Below are positions 54,339-64,000 of a DNA stretch of 64,000 bases, piece by piece; position 1 is the stretch's first letter; each line of letters opens with the position of its first letter. The notes beneath the pieces are model-generated. The model searched no databases. It was not told the DNA's origin and saw nothing but the letters and a program-made list of their open reading frames with translations. A program made the position numbers and the translations under genes. The stretch is from contig OY365812.1 of assembly GCA_959347315.1 (NCBI GenBank), positions 2,544,382 to 2,608,381 on the forward strand. The letters are read 5' to 3'. Origin of the DNA: Bimastos eiseni (taxonomy: Eukaryota; Annelida; Clitellata; Crassiclitellata; Lumbricidae).

Positions 54339-55160
54339 GTAAATGTCAGTGCAGAATACGTATTGAAAACGATCTGTTTATTCATCCTGGTATGTAAACA
54401 CGAATATGTGATTCGTCACAGAAGTGCATACACACTGCTTTCTGACTGCGCGTTGGCATATAGCAATCGCTGCTTTCATGCTCACATTGCTGAGCTCACG
54501 GCAACAATTCGCGTGCAGAGTCACAATAACAGAATAGGAATTTCCCTTGCATGAGTCTTGTACTCTTGTTAAGCGACTGATTTAAATTTCTCTGACGAGT
54601 CAACTGGTTCTATTATGGTTGGGGAAAGATTAAGACAAAATGCAGACCAAACTGTAAACAATAAGAGTGGCAATGATTTTATAATTTAAGAATTAATATG
54701 AAGATAACTTACACAAAGCGGAAATCGAGAGTAAAGTTGCAAGCGATTACGTCCTTTCTAGTAGTATACCTAAATAGGTGCTAATGTAAACAACATGATT
54801 ACCATTTTGGATAGGTTGCAGCGTGAAGGGCGTCTCAAACTGCAAACTCGTGACTCTTATGTGCTTGTAGTCACCCTGCTGGGCATACATAATGTTGTCG
54901 ATAATGTTGCCTAGGCACTAACTGAATGATTCCTTACAACCTAAATTTCTTCACTAGCCTTCACAGCCACCTATAAATATGTCCTCATCTTTCCAAAATC
55001 TGCCCGCAGTTTCAAGTTGTTTCACGGAAACTCAATCAAACATGTGTTGCATGTGTTTCTGGGGATAAAATATTACGCAACTAATGTCAGCTCTTCAATT
55101 ATTACAGCGTAACGAGCACAGAGTGGAGCAAGGGCTAGCATTAGGATCGATGCTCTAGAT
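54339..55160. other. Intergenic, no gene recognised
   Basis: I see nothing supportable between the orphan exon and the hAT element. Confidence 0.5.
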
Positions 55161-57862
55161 CAGTGGTTCCCAAACCGTGGCCCGCGGGCCAAAAGTGGCC
55201 CGCCAATCCTTTGAATGTGGCCCGCGACAGTCACTCACAAATTTTGAAAAAAATGAAATTACCTTGTTTTCTTGATTTTCGATTTAAGTTAAGTTCTTTT
55301 TTTCTATTATTTTGTTTTAATCTTAGTTCACTTTTCGTCAAACTCTATGCAGCGTATTTACACTTCCGTTGAAAAAGACGTGTGTTTTCATTCTTGATTA
55401 TTGACAATTTCATTTTAATATTTTAAATTTAAACTTTAAATAAAATATTTTAAGTTTGGGTTAAAAAGGATGAGTTCAAATTTAAGTGACAGGATGAAAC
55501 GAAAACTTGAGGAAAGCTCGAACCTCTCTTGTCGGGAATTTAATGACGATTGGAAAGATAGGTATATGTTTGTTCTTGGACGTAGTGGAAAACCAACCTG
55601 TTTAGTATGCGGATTTTGTGTGTCTGTTCTAAAAAAATACAGCATGGAAAGACACTACAACAGTACACATCCCGATTTGACCAATAGATATCCATTGGGC
55701 TCTGATATCAGATCAGAATACATTGTCAGAAAAGAGATTGGCGTTAGCAGCCAGCAATCAATGTTTTTAAAATTACAAGATCAAAATAAAAGCGCACTTG
55801 TTGCATCTTACGAAGATGCTTTGCTCCTGGCAAAGAAAAAAAAGCCTTTCACTGATGGCGAAGAAGTTATTAAACCGGTTCTGGAAATTGCAGCCAAAAT
55901 ACTTGGTGACAAGAAAATAGAAACAAAATTCAAAGAAATTCCACTGTCAAATAATACAATAACAAGACGCATAGAAGAACTTGGAGCAAACGTCATTGAA
56001 CAGGTTGTTTTTCAAGCCAAAAACTGTGCATTTTTCTCATTGGCAATGGATGAGTCCAACGACATTTGTGATTCTGCACAAGTATCCATATTCATCCGGG
56101 CTGTTATTAAGTCGTTTGATATAATTGAAAAACTGCTTAGTTTGGAGACTATTCAAGGCACTACAAAAGGAACTGATTTATTTACAACTTTGAAAGCTTG
56201 TGTCGAAAAATACAATTTGGACTGGACAAAATTGGATAGCATCTGTACTGACAGCACTGACAGGCAAACATGTAGGTTGCTTGTCGCTTTTAGCAAAGTT
56301 TCTTGAACGTCCTCTGCTAGCATATCATTGCATCATTCATCAAGAGGCGTTGTGTGGAAAAACACTGAATATGAAACATGTCATGGACGTTGTTCTCAAA
56401 TGTGTCAACAAAATACGAGCACAAGCTTTGAACAGGTGAATATTCAGACAATTCCTTTCAGACTTAGATGAAGAATATGGTGAACTGTTGTTGCATTGTG
56501 AGGTCAGATGGCTATCAAAAGGAAAAGTTCTTTCACGATTCTGGGGTTTAAAAAATCACATCATGGAATTTTTGGCAGAAATCAACGAACTACCTGCTGA
56601 ATGTGAATGTCTTGCTAGCAATGAATGGGTGAATGATCTTGCATTCCTGGTTGATATCACTGATCATCTCAACAATTTAAATTTAAAACTGCAGGCAAGC
56701 AACAAACTTTTTACAAATCTGTGTAACGACGTTGCTTCTTTTAAAATGAAACTTCAATTGTTCGTTAACCAGTTAGCTCACAAAAAGTTTGAAAATTTCC
56801 AGCATCTGAAAGAGAGAGCAGCAGAGAATGAAGTTGATGCTGACAATTAAAAAATCAAAGTTGAAACACTTCGGGGTGCCTTTGACTCACGATTTTCGCA
56901 GTTTCCTGCAGAAACGAACAACATTACTCTTTTCACAAATCCGTTTGCTTTTCCGGACGATAAGATCAACTTGCTTGATGAAAATTTGCAACTTGAAATT
57001 ATTGATTTGAAATGTAACTCAGTTCTGAAAAGCAAATTTGCTGAGCTTCCTGTTCTGCCATCTGCCGACGATATGATAGCATTCTGGCATATACTGCCAG
57101 CAAATGAATTCGAACATTTGCGGTCGTTTGCTCAACGTTACATATGCCGTTTTGGGAGCACATACAGATGTGAACAATCATTTTCAGCGATGAAACTTAT
57201 AAAAAACAAAAATCGAGCGCGCCTCACTGACTCAAATTTGAATGTATTGATGATACTTGCCACTACGAACCTACAACCAGACATTGATAAACTAGCTTCT
57301 AATCTGCAGTCACATAAATCTCATTAAAACAGATTCATCTTCAATAAATACTTTTGAAAAATTAAAATAATAAATATTCAAAATTAAAATGAATGCATTG
57401 CTGGAACTTCTGCATTTAAAATTTAATTAACACAAATTTGAGATTTGATTTCAATTTTACCGATATTAACAATTTTGCATTTTGAAATTTAACTATGTTC
57501 AAACGATATCTTCAATTATTGCCTTAACATTGATCTGATATGAAAGTATCTGAGTTACCCTTGCACCAAGCAGTATGCATCTTATTATAATTCCGCTGAA
57601 AAACGTGTGTTTTATCTTGCATTGTTGTAAATTGGCACTGACAATATGCCAAAAACATGTTCCATTCGATGTCAGATGTTACCAAATGCTGCGCATGGGG
57701 AACTTACGACGCTTCCCCAGAGACCACTATTTGCTGGCGCTCCAGCGCACGCATTCCTCCACAATGAAAGCAACTGAGGACGGCTCCTCAGATCTCTGTG
57801 GCCCGCCATGATATTTTAAAAGTAAGACTTTGCCCTCCATCAAAAGAGCTTGGGAACCACTG
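55161..57862 (+). mobile_element. hAT-type transposon with perfect target duplication, transposase broken
   Basis: Flanked by identical 8-bp target duplications CTCTAGAT (55153-55160 and 57863-57870), the hAT signature. Termini begin CAGTGGTTCCCAA on the left and on the right (complement), at least 13 bp identical. Length 2702 bases. The interior holds a single transposase frame with one frameshift and two stops, so this copy is non-autonomous now but its ends remain usable in principle. It separates the two copies of the PA-peptidase-like gene family. Confidence 0.93.
55470..57327 (+). pseudogene. hAT (BED-finger) transposase, inactivated
   Basis: Residues near 40-70 form a BED-type finger (CLVCGF...HYNSTH). 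The RNase-H-like core follows (AMDESNDICD). The first frame runs from 55470 to a frameshift near 56260, at the region where the family has its next conserved Asp. Translation continues in the other frame with TGA at 56437-56439 and TAA at 56848-56850. The C-terminal hAT dimerisation block (RCEQSFSAMKLIKNKNRARL) ends at 57327. The architecture resembles the ZBED5/GTF2IRD2-related hAT group. The few lesions suggest loss of function not long ago. Confidence 0.88.
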
Positions 57863-57870
57863 CTCTAGAT

Positions 57871-58279
57871 TAACGCTACGCGCTGCGTGCTCGATTCTCT
57901 AGAAGAATGCTGCACGTTACAGTACGTTCAAGTTGAACGATCACTGGCATGTGTCTTATCTGTATTTTATCTGAATGCGTGTTTATCTTAGCCTGGCTGA
58001 AATATAAAAATGGCTTGAAGGGAGCACCAATATGCATTGTGCATTTCAGACGCAATTTCGTTACAATTCACAGCCGCCGAGAGTCCTAATTCAAAAGCAC
58101 ATAAATTTAAAGTGAGTAGCTGATATAAAACGAAAGATAACTGCGAATGAAAGGCATATGAGGTTGTAAAAGCTAGAGACAGCGGAAGGGAGCACGATAT
58201 GTAAATACAATTTACCATCTGAACACATCTATTCGTTCTTCGTTTTGTGTGCGTATTGTTACATGTAATTGCAATCGAT
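57871..58279. other. Gap between hAT element and second family copy
   Basis: No feature recognised. The 5' flank of the exon at 58280 shows no clear TATA box. Confidence 0.5.
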
Positions 58280-58800
58280 ATGTTTAACATTTCGGAAACG
58301 AAGACGGAAACAGTTGAACGGTTGATTCCTGAATACTCTGACACTTGCCAGCACACAAAGAAAAGTAAATCAACGCTTATCAAAATTCAGAATCCAGATA
58401 AAATATATCATCAATGATTCTTTTTCTCCGTGTAAGTAGCAAGACTTTAAATTAGCTTAAGTATTTGTCAGCACCCTTTGAGTGTTGAGAGTTACTTTAA
58501 TAGTCATTATATTATATTACTGCAATTATTAATTGTAAAAATGATGATAATGATAATAATCATATTAGTAACACTGATAATTATGATCATGAAAGTGATT
58601 ACGAAATAGATGATGATAGTGATAATTACGATTGCAAGTATTGATAATGATAGTTATAAAATAATGATCGTGTTAAAAGGAGTGACAGTGACAATGATTG
58701 TGACGATGATAATGATACTGATAGTGATAGTTAGAGTCTCAAGAATAATTACAGTGCTTATGCTTATGCCAGTACTAAACTACTACTCCACCTACTCCAC

Positions 58801-58839
<39 letters not shown>

Positions 58840-58842
58840 CAC

Positions 58843-58884
<42 letters not shown>

Positions 58885-60598
58885 CACCTACTACTACTAC
58901 TACTACTACGGATAATTACAGTAAAAATAATAATGATAATAATACAATATACGTGTGAAGTATACCGCACCAAATATATATATATATGTCCCTGCCAGCC
59001 AGCCACTTATGTATTCGTTCCAGTGGTCAATGCATCAATGGGGTCCATAGACTGCACCGGACTAGAGTGTCTACAAGAGCTGCTCCACGGTATACGACAC
59101 AGGCAACTGGAGATCCCTTTTCAACGCTCGTCCTTTTATTCACAGCGTTTTATTGAAGTGCCATTCAGGAAGCTCTTTAGTTCACCACAACGGGTACAAG
59201 AATCTTTGCGCAGTTCTGCAGTATCTTGGAGGCTGAGGGATTTTATCCCCTCGGGTGACAAAAATTAATGTGACAGCAATAAAATTTCGACGTCGATCAT
59301 GTCATTGAACATCTTTTCCCTACAAATTGTATTTGCTGCATGTTCTACCTTTCTTGAGGACTATTGACTACATTCTAACGCACTGTATGTGTGTGAGAAT
59401 GATTACACTGATTTTTGATTTTTTATAGGTCTCAATATTCCAAAGAAGAGTTTCGAATCGACAAAGAATTCCATTGTCGATTCAGGCCAGACAGAGGACG
59501 TCTTTTCTCCAGAACAGAGAGACGCTATTCTCAGCGAGTTGAGAATCTTTGCGTAAGTAGCATTACTGTTGAGTTACTATTTTGGTTTCAACTGTGCGAA
59601 GACCCAACGTATTACACGTGGCTTGTTGCGATCCTTATGACGGCTTGGTTCTGATGAACCCTAACGCTGTTGCTCCACGTTGTAGGAATGCTGCAAAACA
59701 TAACGGCTGTTAATTCACTATAATCTCGATGTGGTCTCTTCTTTAAACGTTGAACGTAACGTCTGCCAGATCCGGTTTAAGTTGAAAAGGCAGATTTATC
59801 GGCTTTACAGAACGCATTTGGATAAGTTGAAAACGGTAAACCATCCAAGCACAGGAAACCTGCATTGCCCGAAAGTGTCTTAGTTTATGGCACGCACAGG
59901 CCTTCAATAACACAATAATAATCATTGTCATCACTCACATGAAATGCGACATGAGCGAATTTTTTCTCAGACATCAACCTTTCTTCCACAATGAACCATA
60001 ATTTCTGTCTCAACAATTTGGCAAGGGTTCACCATAGATCTATTATTGCTTTGGCATTATGATGGCGACACAGTGATAACAGCTATTAGATCAGATAGTC
60101 CTTTTCAGGTTCTCTGGTAGGCTTATTTGCTAACTTCAGATGTCCCAGGCTTAAAATGTTTCGAAATCTCCACCGTATCACGGTTTTCTTTTTATTCCTT
60201 TCCATTTGAAGTGAATAACATTTAACGTCTTTTGCTTTCTCTAAACGGCAATAATAATAAAAACTAAATGAGGACTTGAATATTTTTATTACAGCAAATC
60301 GAATGGACTTAGGATTACAAATTGCATCTTCAGAAGAGACCATGTCGAGATCTGTTACGTCCAAAATGACAGCTGTGCTGTCCAAAATAAAGACGGACTG
60401 CGACAGTTGTTGGTCGAGAATTTGAAAATAGACTCAAAGTTGGTCAAGATAACAAAACTTCGAGCGAGACCAATCTGCAAAGAAACGACTTTAAGACCAG
60501 GAGAAACCGCAACCATCCTTTCAAAAGGGTCGTGCAAGATAGGGGCTTTTGTGAAAGTTGAAGGTAAACCACAAATCACCAGAGAAATAATCGGCTAA
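58280..60598 (+). CDS. Second copy of the PA-peptidase-like gene, N-terminal exons only (partial)
   Basis: Exons: 58280-58364, 59429-59552, 60295-60563, with the same phases as the first copy; exon 3 has the identical length (269). Conserved stretches are FSPEQRDAIL, ITNCIFRRDHVEICY, LRPGETATIL and CKIGAFVKV. The third donor (GAAG|GTAAAC) is intact and in phase. If unspliced, reading continues to a stop at 60596-60598 (about 170 aa). I looked through 60600-64000 and found no match to the peptidase exon, so the copy is either a truncated protein or its last exon lies beyond the window. Intron 1 contains a CTA microsatellite. Confidence 0.7.
58777..58912 (+). repeat. (CTA)n microsatellite in intron 1 of the second copy
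   Basis: About 45 CTA units with three 'ccacctactac' interruptions. Confidence 0.95.
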
Positions 60599-63295
60599 CG
60601 TTGTAGTTTTTGCAGATTGTTTTGAAGTGTAAGAACGCTGAGGGCTGTACTAAAACTAGCTCTACTATTATATTAGATGATTAGTAAGTTTGATTATGTT
60701 AGGGGAACCTAGCTACACATGAAGAGGCAGATCGGATACAAACTATCTTTATTAAATACAGAGTAGATATAATAATATATATATAATAATTATGACTAAT
60801 ACATAATTGTTACATATACTTACTAATACGAGTATGGATGAGATGATAATGTCCAAGCCCTATGATGATGCGAGTTGACGAGCCTGACAAAGATAACTAG
60901 AGTTCTTCGGAAGTCAGACTGCAAAGTTCCTAACAGTGTTACAGCTTATAAGTCACTTTCCTCAGCCAAAGAGGAAACTATCCTATCCTATTCTGGCCTA
61001 TCCTAGAACAGACTACTTTGATTGGTCAGCTACTGACCACTCAAGAATCAGCTACTGACCACTCTAGCAATGAGTGCTGACTGTAAATGCTAGTTACACT
61101 AGAGCCTATGTGAGTGATTGAAAGAACCTATCCTGTCTGTATTAGCGAATGTTCTGCTAAACTGAATGTATAATAATGATCTCTATATATATTGTTCAAG
61201 CCTATCTATTGTAATGTAATGTTCAGAATAATCACGGTTACAGTCGGTCGGCCTTTGAAAACCGAACCTCCTGGTTCGCCATATGAAACAGTAACAAAAC
61301 TAAGACTAAAGAAATATATTCGTCCTGAATTCATCTTGCTCTCATTGTTCCACGTATCTTGTACAGAGTTAACAGAAGATCGTGTGAGAGTGACAGCGAT
61401 GAGTTGGCTGTATGTAATCGTTACAGCCGCCACGTGGAAAATGTGGATACGTTTCCCGGGACTCATCGTAGACAAATTCAAGTCGAAGGACAGAAATGTT
61501 AAAAACACGCAATGTAATAAGTACGCGGAAAACAGTAATATGTAATGTAGTATAGAAACAAGACGATACAGAAGTTAAGCCATGAGGTAAACCTAAATGC
61601 TTATGATAGATGACTAGTAATGCGATACAAAAGTTAAGCATCGAGTTCTCGAATTAAAACATGTGAGGGGTGACAAATTAATTTTTGTCACGATCTGCAA
61701 GATGAAATTATTCTCATTTTGTTTAACGAAGTTGATAGAAATAGATCTTCTAATAATTATTATTATGCATAGATTTGCTATATATCGATAATGTTAGATA
61801 ATGCATGATTAAATGAGTCAATAATGCAAGCGCTAAAATGTAGATATGCGTATCAATAAGGCACACGAAAAACTAAGTCTATTCAGACAACTCTGAAGTT
61901 ATATAAATAAATAAGTTCACACTTATTGGGGGTCGGCCGCTGAATACCGGGCCGTCTGGTCCGTAAAAATGAACAAATACAAGAACAAAAGCAGAAAACA
62001 CGATATAAGAAGAAATGTCCGGAAAATAGCGAGTATAAATATGAAGCGTAAACCAAACAACACGAAAACTAAGGGACTATAACATGTTTGCCCTGAAAAC
62101 GCGTCGCTACAGAAAAGGACTTCAGACAGATGGAAGTCATATCGCCGTACAAACGTACCACGAAGCGACGATGGATGAGCGTAGCTGTATGTAAACTGCA
62201 CAGCTGACACGGTTGAATGAAAGTTGACCGTGCTCGTCCAGAAAGCGTGTTCATAGCGTCACGTAGAAAGCGTGCAACCCATGTTGTAAAAATAAAATAC
62301 AAACATAATCATGAGTGAACATAGCAACAATGGGAAAACGGGGAGAAAACGTAATACGAAATCGGAAAACACAAAATGCGAAGAATACCAAAAAAATCGA
62401 ATTAAGACACAAAAAGTCGAAACGCTGGGTAATCGTCCAAGGGGTCGGTTATCAAAAGGTGACGAGGTAAAGGCTAAAACACAATACAAAGGCATGCAAA
62501 TGATGCAAAATAATTCCTAACGAAGATCAGGAAAAGAAATAGAAATATGCGCCAAGTCAACGATGACTGGTTAGTACGAAAATACAATCGATATAAGGAC
62601 AGTTAATACGTCAAATATCAAAGGGGTGCTAAAGTGAAGTGTGATGACGAATCGGAAAAGATCGCCATGTGCAATGAATAATGAAACAATGCAGGCAAAA
62701 ATAACGTACTGAAAAAGACACAGATACAGAAAAGCACGCAAGACGATTGGCTCGGAACCGGTTGTGAGACGTTAGAATAATAATAAGTAATAATGTTGAG
62801 AATAAAAGACGGGAATGGTTGAAAGAATAATAATCTGGTGTGATGTGATAGGGAAATTTGAGGTGGATGTATCTCGTTTACAAGATCAAACAATTGTGAA
62901 TATTCAGCATGAGAGGAGGTTAGCTAGGCCGCCAAACAATACCGATCAGACAATTATGTGACCAAATATGAACGAAGATTGAATTTAGAAGTGCGCGTCC
63001 GCAACGAGATAATAATAAGAAATATAGGGAATAAAGTAATATCGTGATAATAAACGAACTGGTTCTTGGAAATAATAAATGAATATAACGTCTACAGAGG
63101 AATGGCCCCTTTGCGTTTGCGACCTTGTAAGGTGTGTGTCAGATGGTAATGGTGCTTAAGTGCATCTGAAACATCGTGTTCTGACTGCCACGAAGGTGGG
63201 TAAGTCGTGACTTGCCACTATACGCGATAATGCCGTGTGCCATGTATAATTTTGCAGCCCAATAGTCTGTTGGCTTCATACCACTGAGAAGCAGT
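60599..63295. other. No gene recognised
   Basis: 60599-61200 is AT-rich. From about 61900 the character changes: purine-rich plus strand with many CG dinucleotides and short open frames on the minus strand (for example 62210-61923) without domains. This could be the body of an unidentified mobile element, but I see no diagnostic motif. Confidence 0.4.
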
Positions 63296-63364
63296 GGGGG
63301 TCGGGGTCATGGCAGGGGTGGTCGGGGTCATGGCAGGGGGTGGTCGGGGTCATGGCAGGGGTGG
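63296..63364 (+). repeat. G-rich 21-22-bp minisatellite with G-quadruplex potential
   Basis: Three units of GGTCGGGGTCATGGCAGGGG with GGGGG at the start. Four runs of at least four G within about 35 bases (63296-63326) fit the G-quadruplex pattern with loops of 2, 8 and 5 bases. Confidence 0.85.
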
Positions 63365-64000
63365 TGACGAGGATGGTAGAACGACGTCATCAAGATGAAT
63401 GTCTTGCATCGGATTCTGGTCGGTGACCGGCGTCGATGTGAGGTCGTTCGGTTAGTGTGGACCGTGTCTAGATCCAATGCCGATGCTTGTGTATTCGGTG
63501 TAGTGTGAACTGTGACTGGTGTTGTAGAAGATGAGCGGTTGACTGAACGTCGTAGTGAGTCTATGGTTAGACGTATTGATGACATCAGAATTCCCGCGAT
63601 CTCGCAAAAGTTAGTCTTGTTGTCGTTGAATGGCTGTAGACGGAAGACACGTATAAGCGCCTGTAGAATAACGTTCGTGAGGTGACACGGAGACGTCACA
63701 TGTCCCTCGCTTCACTTTGAACACGTGGATGCGAAATAGCTGTTTGTCGAAGTGTGTCTGATAAACTGTGAACCAGACAAGGTCCCTTGGAAAGAGAGAC
63801 AATGTCACTTGTGAATGACGATAACGACAAGGAAACAACGATGACGACGCGTGGCATCATTAAGCGGCGCGGCGGTTAGGCCTGAAGACAACGTCGTCGA
63901 ACGTTGAAGACGGTAACTCTATCAGTCATTGTGAAGAGACTGTCTCGACAGAGATGAATAGATGATGAGACGCACATCGCCTCTGAGTCAGCGACACTTA
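63365..64000. other. Window end, no gene recognised
   Basis: CG-richer than most of the window. A 123-codon minus-strand frame (63699-63328) and an overlapping 75-codon frame (63838-63611) are open and Ser/Thr/Arg-rich, but I recognise neither. They could belong to a gene or element continuing past the window. Confidence 0.35.

Noticed and set aside
1..64000. CRISPR arrays, operons, bacterial promoters or terminators
   Set aside because: The DNA is eukaryotic; the regularly repeated units found are minisatellites without spacer structure.

Overview
This is animal (eukaryotic) genomic DNA. Genes are split by GT-AG introns, AT-rich intergenic DNA is full of (AAT)n, (ATT)n, (GA)n and (GGAT)n microsatellites, and there are decayed SINE and LINE copies, a piggyBac and a hAT transposon. 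The gene content (a TRIM-type RING/B-box protein with kelch repeats, an S1A serine-protease-like tandem family, a PA-clan peptidase gene family) and the frequent palindrome TAGGCCTA suggest a marine invertebrate bilaterian. I cannot name the phylum from the sequence alone.

Layout. 1-4.8 kb is gene-poor. 4849-7233 (minus) is a two-exon TRIM-kelch gene. 10.66-31.45 kb is a head-to-tail array of three six-exon S1A trypsin/chymotrypsin-fold genes. All three have identical splice phases and conserved TATA promoters. All three encode a non-serine residue at the catalytic serine (Ile, Asn, Met). The first also lacks the catalytic histidine, and the third carries an in-frame stop. The introns hold microsatellites, a LINE reverse-transcriptase relic, an LTR-like segment and SINE copies. 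32.1-36.8 kb and 39.0-42.15 kb are two diverged copies of one non-coding segment. The first was hit by an intact-looking piggyBac element (33058-35552), the second by a long terminal-inverted-repeat element (40588-41396). A third, shorter copy lies at 53.6-54.0 kb.

45.2-50.2 kb holds a four-exon gene for a 359-residue protein of unrecognised N-terminal type, with a C-terminal PA-clan (trypsin-fold) peptidase-like domain that keeps a plausible His-Asp-Ser triad. A dead copy of its first exon lies upstream. A second copy of its first three exons lies at 58.28-60.6 kb without a visible peptidase exon. Between the two copies lie LINE debris, a hairpin cluster and a 2.7-kb hAT transposon with perfect ends but a broken transposase. 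60.6-64 kb has no gene I can recognise; it ends with a G-rich minisatellite.

The two protease-related loci contrast: a secreted S1 family whose copies here have lost the catalytic serine, and an apparently intracellular PA-fold gene that keeps its triad in one copy and seems to lack the domain in the other. No operon-like logic applies. All splice models are my reconstruction from reading frame, GT/AG signals and paralogue comparison, not from transcripts.
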